A stretch of DNA of 64,000 nucleotides, taken from positions 44,826,001 through 44,890,000 of the forward strand of contig CM114271.1 in NCBI GenBank assembly GCA_050084515.1. Reading direction: 5' to 3'. Each line of letters starts with the position of its first letter. Positions within the stretch are counted from its first letter, which is position 1. This stretch comes from Blasia pusilla (taxonomy: Eukaryota > Marchantiophyta > Marchantiopsida > Blasiales). Positions 26,780 to 38,770 of this stretch are shown here, piece by piece. The notes below the pieces were generated by a model. It searched no databases and had not been told where the DNA came from. It worked only from the letters and a program-made list of their open reading frames with translations. The translations under genes and the position numbers were made by a program.

Positions 26780-28450
26780 CCAACTCCGCAGCGGCTCCAC
26801 GCGTAACAACAACGGCGACCTCCATCAGGGCAACCCCGCACATCCAACCAAGATCGTCCATATCTCTGGTTGGTCCGTCGATGCCACGGATTCGGCATCG
26901 GATAACCTCAATGCCATAGCGGCAACTACTATTGTAGGTGCTCTATCTGAGCAGCCATCCCAGCCTCACGCGTGACGTCTCTCTTGACACGTCTAGGTGG
27001 CGGGACTCTCCCTCCTCCACGGGAAACTCCACCACCCCCTCAAGCGAATCCAACTCTTCATCCCCCAACATGACCACCTGGTGCACGACCTCTAGGCTCA
27101 TACGGACCAGCAATTGGCTCTGATGCCCTCTCTGCCTCTCAGTCCGGACGTAACTCATGGTGTAGGTGAAACATTTGGCACGTGTGTGACACTACCTCTG
27201 AGAATAGTCACACTGATAACCTCCTAGTGCAGCACCATCTCCTCCTCCATTCTGAGGCACGCGTCCATGACCTTGACGAGTGCAATCGTGCTCATGATGG
27301 GCTCCACCACACGACCAACAAATAATCATAGGCGGCTGCTGGTGAGCGGCATATGCAGGCGTAGGTCTTTATGGCACAAGCTCGCGCTAACCTCCATGCG
27401 CTCCCGATGCCTCTATGAGAATCCTCCACGTTGCTGCATTGGTGGTGCAAATACTCGTGGCTGCTCTCGCCCAAAACTCATGGTGGCTATGATCTCCTCT
27501 ACCATGTTGCGCTCAATATTCTCAGCGGTCCTAAATACATCTTTCAACGTAAGTGAGGTGTTCATAAGAAGCACCCCTTCCCGCACCGGTGTCCGTAGGG
27601 TTCGGTCCTTCATCGCATACCATGACTGGATAGCATGTGACTCTCTCATCCCCTGAGTGACGTTAATCAACCGGCGCAAGCGAGTGTAGGCCTCCAAAAA
27701 ACTCTCACCCGAGCACCTTTGGAAGTCGTGGATGCTCCGCAACTTCTCCATCTGTACCCCCTGGTAGCTCATCTGTAACTCAACCACGGGGTTGAACTTA
27801 GGACGAACCCAATTGGACTATGCAAGTGCTCCATTGCAAGTTATCCCTCCTAAAACATCACTTGTGGAAAAAGCCTCTCATGACTCCTCCTCCTCATTGA
27901 GAAATGGCTCAGTCCATGACACATAATGTGGGTCATAGTAGAGTCTCCATGCCTCATTCTCCTTGGTATATTGGTGGGAGAACTCATGGTAATTGTCAAT
28001 GGGTGCCCCCTTTAGGTGCTCGAACATACCATTCCATGTTTTGAATGGGTTGAACTCTCTAGAGTTTCTAGCCAACTAGGTCTGAGTCACACCAACTCCT
28101 AAACTCTACAATGAAGTCGTGTAACTCTATAGTGCCTATACCACCCAAAAACCTATGCGGTCCTCTATCCCGGTCATCCATCTCGTACGGCCAACTTATA
28201 GGACCACTTAATATGTGTGGTGATGCACTAACAACATCCTCTACTCTCTCCCCCTTGTCTGAAGATGACACAGAAGGAGATCAAAGTGATCTCTCATATG
28301 GAGACCCTCGAAACCTCGCACCACTCCGGATAAATCCTCTAGACCTACTCTCAACTCCACCACCTCGCCTCTCAAAGTCCTGAAAGGACTCCGTGATGAC
28401 CCTTGTGCCCCTCTTGCACGATCACTCTCAATCTCATGAGTAATCACTCA
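26780..28450 (-). pseudogene. Gag of the split-repeat family
   Basis: Minus-strand frames 28068-28271, 27878-28075 and 27413-27787 read in order. The first carries PYEMDDRDRGPHRFLGGIGT, the second NSREFNPFKTWNGMFEHLKG, and the third LRSIHDFQRCSGESFLEAYT, which is a retrotransposon gag capsid-like core. All three match 35960-36790 of the complete element closely. The zinc-knuckle part near 27150-27250 is degraded. Stops and shifts separate the frames. Confidence 0.75.
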
Positions 28451-30700
28451 ATCACTCAACTAAATAAGCAACACTCAGTCCACACTCCCACTCCCACTCA
28501 GACGTGTATTGTGTGGCAACAAGCGGCGTGGTGCGGAAAATCAACTCACCTATCATCTCATCAACAAAGCATATCCTCAACTCTAGACACGGGTCTATGT
28601 CCGCTAAACCCATACATGAATGATGCTCTCAGCATTTGCATGACCCCCAATATCCCCAAATAACTACCCAATACCCGGAAGTCCTTAACACGTGTAGGGA
28701 AAAAGATCATAATGGGTAACTGAACAAATGTCAATCGCTCCTCAACAACTACAAATCTTGACCCTAACTCGATCATGAAGACAAACTCCTCCAAATAGCA
28801 AGTTGTACTCCTTTGGTACTGAGTATGCTCCAAAATATCCTCGATGTGCGATGCGGGTCCAACGGTACGGTGCGGCACTAAGAGATATACCCTCCTCAAT
28901 AGCACCACACACTCTGTTCTAATGATGTTGCAGCTCCGCGATCAAGATAGTGCGGTGCGGCGATGAGTGGCACGGCGCAAAAATTGGTGGCGAGTTGCGA
29001 CCACAAGCGTCACGGCATGATACTCGATCGTTGTCGAGCGGCTACCACCTTAAGACATAGCAAGTCGTGAAGAAAAATGGGATCCCATCAATCCAAAAGG
29101 TCATTTGTCATCATTGGTTGATGACAAAACTATATGACAGAATCCAAGTGACGGACAGAGCCCCCGTAGTAACCAACCGTGCAACCATGTAAGGTAGCCT
29201 ACCCACGATAAAGAACGCACGTACGTTGTGCCTTGTCGGACCCAACCACTTGTAACCACGATTGCTTCCAGGCAGAGTAGGAAGTGTAGATGCAGTAGAC
29301 GCGGTGACTATAGGAACGACCATCACGGCGGCTGCAGACAGAATGCGACAAAGGGTTGCAAGCCACAAAGCAACGGATGGCGGGACTATGGCAAGACATA
29401 GTCCCCCGATTGCATTGCAAACTGCGGCACAAACGTGGTAGGTCACGCCAGAGCCACATCGGAGCAGTTGCCGCTTATGCGGGCTGACTGAGCGACTGAG
29501 AGTAAGGTTGAATGCGGTCGGTCAACAGTCGACAAATCTGGAAAATAGTCGTAGCTCCAGATAGCAACAATCCGTGCTAGTGGTGGGTGGCGTAAGATCC
29601 GTGGCGGCTGCAGTGAGGAAGTAGCCGTGTCAGCGGGTTGTTAGCAATAGACGGGGCGGATGTGGCGTTGAGGGCAGGCCGTGGCAAATCGGGGACAAGC
29701 AGGGCGGTAGTCGAGCAAGCACGGACTCCGGAAGGTCAAAGGCCGACAAAAAATCGCAAAGTCGGAGCGCGTGAGGGTAAAGACCCAACATCAATATTAG
29801 CTACTCCCGGAGTCGAGAAGGTCATCAGCTGGACGGCGATTGAAGCAACAGGCGGAAAATCCCGTAGCGGCGGTCGTGGCATGGTAGTGTGAAGAAAGGG
29901 TAGGCCTAACGGGACGCAATAGGGAGGGCACCCTCCCCCCTTTTCTTGTCATCTTACTCAAATAAATCCTGGGAAAATTGGGTCTACTCCCTAAATCTTT
30001 CCCAATTTTGGCTTCAACTCACACTCTTCACAAAAAAATAGGGTCAAATCCCCTGATAAACAATTTTCACCCCAACTTCTACCTCAAAGGACATGTGCCC
30101 TTGTCTTATCCACATAAGTAAAAGGAATTTTTTTCCCACTTCTCAAAAATATTTCTACCCAGGGATTTTAGAAATTTCACTCACACCTTCCAATAGTGGC
30201 GATGGTAGCCACACGAGAACTATTGTAACTTATTTCTCATAAAATGAAATTGTGCACCATTTCTTCCACAAAATACACAGCTTCTTGATCTAAAAATTTG
30301 TCAAAGCGATTTCTCCATATGATCTTCCACCAAAAATTGAATGGAATTTTTATGCACCCCACTGTCTCTTTCTCCTACGCAAATTTTGGCAACGCTTCCG
30401 CGCTGATTTCTCCCAAGGAAAACTTCACACGTGTAAAATCAGCACTCAGAGGGGCACATGGTGTTGCCGAGAGCACCGACATGGGGACATTCGCCCTCAT
30501 CCTCAATATCTAATGAAAATTGGGTAGCGCTTCTGCGTGCAATTATTCCCTACAGAAATTAGCACTGAAAAATAGCAAACTCGAGCGGCTCTTGCTCCGG
30601 CGAGCACTCCCATGAGCTGCTGAATGGGGAACATGGTCCCCAACCTGGACATCAACGAGTGACTAGGAAGCTCCTCCATTGAAGCTCTCTCACTCTCTCA
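28451..30700 (-). other. Leader of the gag-only element, GC-rich
   Basis: Minus strand 30700-30200 aligns with 34240-34760, and 29990-28930 corresponds to the GC-rich leader 34790-35850 of the complete element. Open frames such as 29111-29446 arise from GC composition and are not conserved in the other copy. No gene is supported. Confidence 0.6.
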
Positions 30701-31217
30701 TTCTCTCTTTGATCAAGGAAATCTCTCTCAACATCTCACACCAAACTCTCAATGGTATGCACTCTCTCTTGTGTTGAACCAAACCCACTCTCCTAATGAG
30801 AGGCTTGGGTTACACACACAAGGCAAGGGGGACCATAGCTCCTCCGCCTCATGCCAAGAGGATCAACAAAGAGAGAATGAGCTGTGAAGCTCTCGCTCTT
30901 GGAGGTATACTCCCTTCCCTCTCCGAAGCTCTCTCCTCGGTAACTTATGCTTGCAAGTCACCTCCTTTGCTCTTGACCTGCTGTAGCAGGTAAAGGGTCA
31001 CTAACCAAAGTAGAAAGTCAACTATACTCCAAATGGTAACTTATCCAAAATAGTAAGTTTATCTATATGGCTCCAAATTAGTTGAAACGAACAGGAGACC
31101 TGCTCTCTTAGGTTACCCGTGGCCTCAACAGGTCATCCTCGATCTCCTGAGGCTGTCCTCCAATATCTCCAAAGATGCTCTATTAGATCTCTCTGATCTA
31201 TCCTAAAAGTCGTGAGA
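30701..31217 (-). repeat. 5' A segment of the gag-only element
   Basis: In minus orientation it begins TCTCACGACTTTTAGGATAG at 31217 and matches 33680-34230. No B segment precedes it, as at 33680 and 50073, which is the point that argues for split repeats over ordinary LTRs. Confidence 0.75.
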
Positions 31218-33639
31218 AGCCTTATGGCGATATGCATATGCAATGTTACCTTTAGATATGAAGTTCAAGGAAATGAAATTCGTTAGTTTTTTGGTCTTTT
31301 AGAATATAAATGGCAAGGAAATATTGTAGGACTAGGCCGAATCTGAGTGATGTTGGAAGGATTTATGCCCATGATGAAAAGATTTGGCTTGGAGGAAAGG
31401 AGGCAACTAGAGTATCATGGTAGAAGAAGTTGAGATGTCCATTTAACAAGTGCAAGGGAATTAAGCTAAGATTCTTGCACATCATTAAAAAATAGAGGTA
31501 TCCTCCAAAACATATTCATGCAAGCCATGTTGAATATGATTCATCATATGGGGAGTGGAAATCAAGAGGTAACCACCATGACACAAGTATCGGATGTTAT
31601 ATTTGATATAAATCTCCCTTTTAGTGATCCTCCTCTATAAATAGATGAGAGATCTTTCTTCCATAGGATGATAATAAGGCCTTCCATACCTTTGGCAGAG
31701 TACATGTACAAGTCCTAGATTCTTCAACAATAAATCAACCTAATTCCTTATGTGAGGATAAAGACCAAGTGCCATTTGAGATGGGAATAGATATCAATGA
31801 AATGGTAGGCATAGAGGAGTGGGTTGCTCGATCAGATGCATCGAAAGATTTTTTCAACCTTTCTTTGCAAGTTGTATCATTAGTAAACTCATATTCATTC
31901 ATTTTTTTTACATATATGTGGTCCTCATAATTTTCCCAACAAAGCCGTAGATGAAATCCTCAAGGTTTTAGCCCTCCAAGTCTTGCCTAGCATGCAAGAA
32001 TGTGGTTCCAAGAAACCACTATGCTACAAAATTGATAACTAACTTGGGATTGAATTACATACGAATCCATGCACTGTTGCCCCAACATTTGTATGCTCTC
32101 CAAAAAGGTGGATAAGCACTTGTTGAATTGCTCAAGGTGCAAATCCCCTTGATATAAAGTTTAAGGGAAGATTAGGATTGCTCTAAAAGTTCATAGGCAT
32201 TTTCCAGTCATACCTCAACTTATATGTATATATAGATATAAATCTATTATTTAAATATTGAAATTGACATCATAGAATAAGAGTAGTGATGGGACGATGC
32301 TTTATACTAGAGTCTCTCGCCAATGGAAAGATATAGACTAGAGTTGATGAGATTTCATGAATGAGCCACAAAATCATTGGTTGGGACTCGCATTAGTTAG
32401 ATGGAGTAAACCCATCTAGTGACAAGAATTTTGAAGAAGGTGACCTATAACCTTCCACCATTGTTGTGTACAAAGAAGTTCTTACTCCAATTAGCTCTTA
32501 TTATTCATAGGAAGACGTCAATCACTTCTCGTAACTTAAATGTTTACCTAGCTTCACTTAAAAATTAAATGAGTTAAATATGCGTAGGAAAGGAGTTTTT
32601 GCATATGATAGTTCTCTTCGTGAAGGAAAGGAGAAGTTCTTCCTTAGAGCCATGATTATATGGACTATCAACGACTAACCATGGTTATGTTGGCTTTTTG
32701 TGAGATATTGTAGTCTTGGATTATGGCCACTTAGAGAAACAGATTATCTTGATAAGGGGAAAGTGGGTTCAATCTAGAAGATAAGCCAAGATGGAGCAAG
32801 TTCATGAAAAAGCATGCCAAATCGAGGAGGATAAAGGGAGAGGGGATAGAGCACTCGAAATTTTTTTCACATAGAACCCATATCATTGGATCCTCAAAGG
32901 CACATAAATAGTCGAGTTTCAAATGTAAGATTCATTAGGGGAATTAAAGTATCAGATGTTGTAATAGCAACAACAAATATGCATTATGCTATTGAAAACT
33001 TAGAGGGGAATATGAAGGATTGTGCCATGCTCATACATCTGAAGAGGAGATATATGGAGCAAAATAGCTTAGAGGATAAAGATTATATGTAATTTCAATC
33101 TATTAAATTTTACATTTTCCAAGTAGAACAACAAGGTTGATGATATATTACACATTATTTAAAAACAAGTTTAAGATTGTATAAACTTAAAGTTTCTTAA
33201 TTATTTGGTTTGCACTTGGATCCTTTTTTGGCTCAATGTTATCACATCCTTTTCAAAACCAATTTGATAGAGAAGTATTTGCAAGTTCATGTTATATGTA
33301 GTTTTATTCGAGCTCCACTTTTGTTAGTGGTTGAATGATCATGCCATCCAAGTGGAGTAGAGACTCAGAGACAAATGATTAAACCCCCGTGTAGATGAAC
33401 TTAAGAATTGATTCAATATATACCATCAACTATACAAGGAGCATGTTGCTAGTATGATGAAGACGCCAAGAAATTTTCATGATAGAGTTTCAGTGAGCTT
33501 CTAAAGGCTTGGATGCCTACTCATCTCTTGGACTCTTCATTTATTTTTTGGTCTGATTTTTACAGGTATTAAAATTTTCTTTGTTGTAATGGTGTTGTAT
33601 ACATCCAACATTCCAAGCTCTATGTGGAATTTTATATTA
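31218..33639. other. Unclassified AT-rich DNA
   Basis: Frame 32886-33092 (68 aa) and broken frames around 31240-31700 are weakly coding-like but match no family I know. They may belong to an old DNA transposon. No boundary or repeat is visible. Confidence 0.3.
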
Positions 33640-33679
33640 GTTGTGAGAAAACAAAATGTGACGTAAATACTCAAATATG
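33640..33679 (-). repeat. D-family LTR, left piece, split by the large element
   Basis: The stretch TGAGAAAACAAAATGTGACG, then TAAATACTCAAATATG, matches the D copy at 18930-18985 and continues, after the element, at 43707. The last four bases, TATG, are the target duplication. Confidence 0.65.
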
Positions 33680-34235
33680 TGTCACGTCCTTTAGGATAGA
33701 TCGGTGAGATCTAGTAGAGCGTCTTCAAGAGTAGTGGAGGACAGGTCGAGGATGACTTGCTGAGGCCCCTAGAGGCAGGTCATCCCCTTCGTTTTGGCTC
33801 CGGGAGGTAGGTCATCCCCTTCGTTTTGCTGCTGAGGCCCCGGGAGGCAGGTCATCCCCTTCGTTTTGGCTCATTTGGAGCCATATTGAGGAACTTACTA
33901 TTTTAGGTAAGTACCATTTTGAGTATATGATCGACTTTATATTTTTGGTAAGTGGCCCTTGACCTCCTACATCACGTCAAGAGCCAAAGAGGTGACTTGG
34001 GAGAATAGGTTACCATGGAGAGAGCTTGGGAGAAGGGAGGGGTATATATCCCAAGGAGAGAGAGCTTGAGAGCTCATTCTCTCTTTGTTGAACCTCTTGG
34101 CATGAGGCGGTAGAGCTATGGTCCCTTGCCTTGTGAGTATAACCCAAGCCTCTCATTAGGAGAGTGGGTTTGGTTTGACATGAGAGAGAGTGCACACCTT
34201 TGGGAGCTATGGTGTGAGATTGTGTAGAGAGCGAT
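33680..34235 (+). repeat. A1, 5' terminal segment
   Basis: It matches A2 (43064-43580) over its length but is about 40 bp longer. The extra length comes from an imperfect triplication of a unit containing GCAGGTCATCCCCTTCG at 33770-33870. It contains a TATA-like word GGTATATATCCC at 34041-34052, also present in A2, a possible promoter. It diverges from the 3' copy at GCGATTGGA, where B would begin. Confidence 0.85.
34041..34052 (+). promoter_or_regulatory. Candidate TATA box in segment A1
   Basis: GGTATATATCCC is conserved in A2 at 43371-43382 and, weaker, in the copy at 11038-11049. A start site just downstream would place transcription initiation inside A, before gag. No other support. Confidence 0.35.
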
Positions 34236-35890
34236 TGGATCTTACTTTACAAAGAGAGAATGCGAGAATGAGAGAGTGAGAGAGCTTCATGGGGGAACTC
34301 GCTGGTCAATCGTTGTTTTTGCAGGTTGGGGACCATGTTCCCCATTCAACTGCTCATGGGAGTGCTCATCGGAGCAAGGGTTGCTTGGATTGTTCTTTGC
34401 ATTTGCCGAGTTTTCGTGTGGAAGAGTGGCGCGCGGAAGCGCTGCCCAATTTTTGATAGTGATTGAGTATGGGGGCGGGTTGCCCCATGCCGGTGCTTTT
34501 GGGAGCACCATGTTGCTTTCTGATTTGCATTTTTATAGGTTTTACATTTTTTTTGGGAGGAATTAGCACGGAAGCGTTGCCGAATATTGGGTAGAAGAAA
34601 GAGACATTGGGCTTTACGACAGTTCCCGTCAATTTTACTCAAATGTCCAATTCCAAATGTTTTTTGATGCAGGTGTAGATCGTGAAGCTGTGCACGCTGT
34701 GCAATAACCAGTGCGCAATTTGGAGTTGCGAGCAAAAAGTTATGGTTAATCTTGAAAAACTGTCATTGCTAGGAGATTTGTATGGTTAAATTGTGCAAAC
34801 CCTAAACCAACCGCCACACCGGCGGCGGCCGTCGCCGTTATAGTCACCGTCAACCATCAACGGTCAACTTTCACCGTCCATGGTCAACCGTCACCAGCGA
34901 CGGTCAACTGTCATTGTCAATGGTCCACCGTCCATTGTCCACCCTTGGTTGCCATTGCCGCCGTTAAGGAGTGGAGGGTCTTCCACAACGTTCGTTGATT
35001 CTCGGACTTGCGTCGCCATCACGTACTTTGTTTTGGCCGCCACCGTCATCAACTTGTGATGGCATATGACCTCCTGTTATAGTGTTTGAGTTTTGATATC
35101 CTGGTGCTTGTTGTGATTGGTAGCCGCTCAACGACGATCAGGTACCGTGCCGTGACGCCCGTAGCTGCAACGCGCCGCCGATTGCCATGTCGTGCCGCTC
35201 GTGGCCGCACCGCACCATCTTGATTGCGGAGCCGCTCTGGCATTGTGGAGCAGAGTGTGGGTTTATTTTTGATTGAGGAGGGTATGCCGCCGAGTGCCGC
35301 ATCCCATCATCGAGGGTCGTGCCGTTCGTAGCCGTTCCGTGCCGCCGCAACGCCGCACCGTTCCGTTGGAACTGCACCGTCTATCGAGGAGTTTTGAGCA
35401 ACATCGGTATGGGAGGAGTATCACTTGCTGATTGGAGGAGTTGTCTCCACGACCGAGTTGGGGTCGAGATTCGCAGTTGTTGAGGAGCGACATCGACATG
35501 TGTTCAAGTTACCCATTATGGTCCTTTACCTTGCACGTGTAAGGGATTATGGGATTTGGGTAGTTTATTTGGGGATATTGGGTGTGTGAATGGTGAGAGC
35601 ATCATTTATGTATGTGATTTAGGGGACATAGACCTGTGTGGGATATCCGGAGTTGAGGGTAGGTTGTCGATGAGATGATAGCCTGGTCGATTTGCCGCAC
35701 CACGCCGCTTATTGCCGCACGTTACATCTCGGGGAGGGAGAGTGAAGATCGAGTGCCGCATGTTTGGGATGAGTGATTGAGGGATTACTCGCGAGGCAAG
35801 AGTGATCGGGTGAGAAGGGAACGAGGGTCATCACGGCATCCATTCGGGACTTTGAGAGGCGAGGTGGTGAACCCGACAGTAGCTCTAGAG
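34236..35890 (+). other. Long leader of the element, partly GC-rich
   Basis: 34260-34750 is shared with 11540-12060 and with the minus strand at 30200-30700, so it is a family feature. 34790-35850 is GC-rich. It starts with degenerate repeats of a CGGTCAACNGTCA-like unit (34840-34965) and continues with GCCGCACCG-type words. Open frames occur on both strands because of composition; none is conserved at the protein level between copies. No tRNA-like primer site of the TGGTATCAGAGC type is seen after A1. Confidence 0.6.
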
Positions 35891-35907
35891 GTTTTACGGG
35901 GAGTGGC

Positions 35908-37135
35908 GTGAGGTTCCGAGGGTCTTCACTTCAGGGACCACCTCGACCTCCTTCTGTGTCATCGTCAGACAAGGGGGAGGGTGTAGAGGAATTTGTGAGC
36001 ACATCGCCACACAATGTGAGTGGTCCTACTTGTTGGGCGTACGATATGGACGACCGAGGTAGAGGACCGCGTATTTTTTCAGGTGTAGTAGGTACGATTG
36101 AGTTCACAATTTCATAGCAGAGTTTAGGAGTTGGTGCGACTCCCAGCAGGCCATGAACTCTAGAGAGTTCAACACGTTTACAACATGGAACGGTATGTTC
36201 CAGCATTTAGAGGGGGCACCCATGGACGATTACCATGAGTTCTCCCACAGATATGCCCAGGAGATTGAGGCATGGCGACTCTGCTACGACCCCCACTATG
36301 TGTCATGGACGGAGCCGTTCCCAGATGAGGAGGAGGAGTCATGAGAGGCTACTTCCTCTTCCACTAGTGATGTTTTAGGAGGGGTCATTCGCACTGGAGC
36401 AGTTGCACCGTCTAGTCGGGTTCGTCCCAGGTTCAACCCTGTGGTTGAGTTCTTTGCTGAGTTGAGGGCGAGCTACCAAGGGGTATGGACAGAAAAGTTG
36501 CGGAGCATCCACAACTTCCAGAGGCGCACGGGTGAGAGTTTACGTGAGGCTTACACTCGCTTGCGCCGGTTGATCAACGTTACTCAGGGGGTGACGGAGG
36601 CTAAGGTTATCCAGTCATGGTACGCGATGCGGGACGAGACTCTACGACCACGGGTGCGGGAGGGGGTGCTTCTTATGAACATCTCCCCTACGTTGAGAGA
36701 TGTTTTTAGGACCGCCGAGAACATTAAGCGCAACATGGAGGAGGAGAGCGTAGCCACCATGGGTTCTAAGCAAGAGCAATCGCGATTGGCTCGCACCACG
36801 TGTGCAGCAACGTGGACTCCGAGATAGGTCAAGTGTGGCACCACGAGCTCAGGGAGGATACCGGGAGCCCGTGGCACAGAGACATGCGCCTTCATATGCG
36901 GCTCAACAGAAGCCGCCTACTATTACTTGTTGGCCATGTGGAAGAGCCCATCATCAGCGCCATTGCACTCGTCAGGGTCATGGACGTATGCCTCAGCATG
37001 GAGGAGGAGATGGTGCTCCACCAGGAGGTTATCAGTGTGACTATTGTTAGAGGTATGGTCATACACGCACCAAGTGTTTACGTTTACATCCTGAGTTACG
37101 TTCAGACCGAGGGCCAGAGAGGGCACCAGAGTGAG
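35908..37135 (+). pseudogene. Gag polyprotein with zinc knuckle
   Basis: Pieces in three frames follow one another: 35908-36117, 36153-36344, 36441-36827 and 36802-37135. The second and third contain the capsid-like core (NSREFNTFTTWNGMFQHLEG; LRSIHNFQRRTGESLREAYT; LRRLINVTQGVTEAKVIQSW). The last holds a CCHC knuckle, CDYC-x4-H-x4-C near 37037-37080, with a stop inside it. A second Cys/His-rich stretch (CWPCGRAHHQRHC, about 36940) may be another knuckle. The same protein is read from 28271 to 26780 in the gag-only copy. It would form the particle that packages the element's RNA. Confidence 0.8.
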
Positions 37136-37599
37136 TAGCCGGTCCGGGTGGGCCTAGAGATCATGCACCAGGTGGTCCCGTTGGGGGACGAGGAGCTCGA
37201 GTTGCCCGATAGGGTGGTGGAGCTGCTTGTGGAGGAGGTAGAGTACCACCACCTAGATGCGCCGAGGGAGACGTTGGACGTGAGGTTGGGATGGCTGCTC
37301 AGATATAGCAGCTACAGGAGCAGATTGCCGCTATGGCATTGAGGTTACCTGATGCCAGATCCGTGGCATCGACATCATATGGAGCAGCTAGAGATCTGGA
37401 GGATCCTGGTTGGATGTCCGGGGCTGCCTAGATGGAGGCCGCCGCTATTGTGACGCGTGGAGCAGCCGTAGAGTTGGATCCACAACGAGAAGCCAGAAAA
37501 CAGACTAGGCTTCCTCAATCTTTCACGTTGTCCAAAGCGATGAGGATCCCATCGATGGGTCCTCATCAAAGTTCCTAGAGAGTTGGTGATGTTGTTGGT
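37136..37599 (+). other. Gag-protease linker
   Basis: Glu- and Gly-rich frames without a recognised domain; 37148-37342 matches 26943-27158 (minus) of the gag-only copy, so it is part of the element's coding region. A conserved stretch near 37480, ELDPQREARKQTRLPQSF, precedes the protease frame. Confidence 0.5.
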
Positions 37600-38376
37600 G
37601 TGCAGGCACGGAGGGCGATGGGAGAAGCGAGTGCAACGACTCCTATTGTTGATGCTCATGAGGGGCATCTGTCGAGCACATTGTTGGGGGCGGCCACCGT
37701 TGTGTACCGCACTCCTTTATTTTCTGCTTCGGATGTTATGACGTTGGGGGGTACGCCCGCCGAGGCATTTTGGCTGGCCGCGTTGCTATGTGAGCGCAGA
37801 GTTGGAGTTCTTGCATCACGTTCAGAGGTGATTGTAGAGGAGGTGATGGACCTGCCCTTGGAGCGGATGCTCGGACCGTCCACGTCAGATTCATGGCAAG
37901 CTGCGGCTGCTAGAATGGCGGAGATGCCCGCTAGACCCGCGATAGAGTATGCCATGGCTTCTCCTAGTGTTGTGTTGCTGGATAACCAAGGAGAGGTCTT
38001 CCAATTGGTGAGTCTTGGAGGAAGAGCTTTTAGTCCGCAACGCGTCTTGTTGGATTCAGGAGCGCAACCCCTGATGTTGGGAAAAGCGTCATTCAGAGGA
38101 TTGGGCTTGACGAGAGCCGATGTGGAGCGTTGTCCATTCCGGATACAGACATCCTTGGGTGGAGCGAATACCACACAGTATATCACCCAACAAGAGGTCA
38201 TGGTGAGGATTTGCCCGGGACATCCTACTGATGAGTCTGTGGTGCGCGCCAAGGCGATAGTGACTGATACAGAGTCCTACGACGTCTTGGTTGGTGAAGG
38301 AGTGTTATACCCGATGGGGTTTTCCCTGGATAACTGGGAGGAGTGCGTCCTACAGACCAAGATAGCAGTCAGGTGA
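37600..38376 (+). CDS. Aspartic protease region of pol, open frame of 258 aa
   Basis: This is one of the longest unbroken frames of the element. The retropepsin active-site motif is RVLLDSGAQPLMLGKASF, with Asp near residue 152 in D-S-G. It is followed by a flap-like region (IQTSLGGANTTQYITQQEVM) and the closing SYDVLVGEGVLYPMGFSLDN. About 110 residues lie before the protease core with no known domain. The enzyme would cleave the Gag-Pol polyprotein. The frame differs from that of the methyltransferase and RT downstream, so a shift separates them in this copy. The start codon is nominal, as the protein would be translated as part of a polyprotein. Confidence 0.8.
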   Translation: MQARRAMGEASATTPIVDAHEGHLSSTLLGAATVVYRTPLFSASDVMTLGGTPAEAFWLAALLCERRVGVLASRSEVIVEEVMDLPLERMLGPSTSDSWQAAAARMAEMPARPAIEYAMASPSVVLLDNQGEVFQLVSLGGRAFSPQRVLLDSGAQPLMLGKASFRGLGLTRADVERCPFRIQTSLGGANTTQYITQQEVMVRICPGHPTDESVVRAKAIVTDTESYDVLVGEGVLYPMGFSLDNWEECVLQTKIAVR

Positions 38377-38770
38377 TGGGCGCCTTAGCTCATTATCCGT
38401 TCGATTCACAGGTGCAGTGATTGAGCAACGGCCAGGAGAGATGGCGACCTTAGCAGCATTTAGCAGTGCCATCACTTGGCCTAGTGATTTGATTGAGGGA
38501 CATGTCCATGCAGAGGATACTCCCGTTCCTAACATTTCTATGGAGAGGAGTGTTATGGTAGGTGCATCATTCCGTTGAGGAGAGGTGCCAATGTGGGGCT
38601 CGACTGAGGAGCTTCGACGATTGGCAGATGAGCACATGCAGACCGCGTGGAGCGAGGCATTTGCACCGGAGCGTGACGGGTTTGAGAAACCTGAGGTAGC
38701 AGGGAGTGGTATGATGACACCCTTGGATACCACACCCATTGTGTGGTGTACCCCGGAGGAGGGTATTTGA
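38377..38770 (+). pseudogene. Linker between protease and methyltransferase
   Basis: Frames read AVIEQRPGEMATLAAFSSAI and, at 38585-38770, MWGSTEELRRLADEHMQTAW. The DNA is partly conserved in the second subfamily at 1240-1530 and 52360-52610. It holds no recognised domain and at least two stops. It may be the N-terminal extension of the methyltransferase. Confidence 0.5.

Larger units (their letters stand above)
26156..31217 (-). mobile_element. Gag-only deletion derivative of the split-repeat element
   Basis: In minus orientation it has a 5' A segment (31217 down to about 30700), a leader (to about 28450), gag (28450-26780), then directly A-B (26773-26156, ending GCACGACA). Everything from late gag to the 3' copy of A is missing, including protease, methyltransferase, RT, integrase and PHD. 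The junction near 26774 joins gag coding DNA (equivalent to 37485) to A about 20 bases inside its start. Flanks are AGTG and AGCC, at best a decayed target duplication. It would depend on an autonomous relative. Confidence 0.75.

Noticed and set aside
29111-29892. Open frames with hydrophobic or Gly-rich products in the leader of the gag-only element
   Set aside because: GC-rich composition; the frames are not kept in the equivalent leader at 34790-35850.
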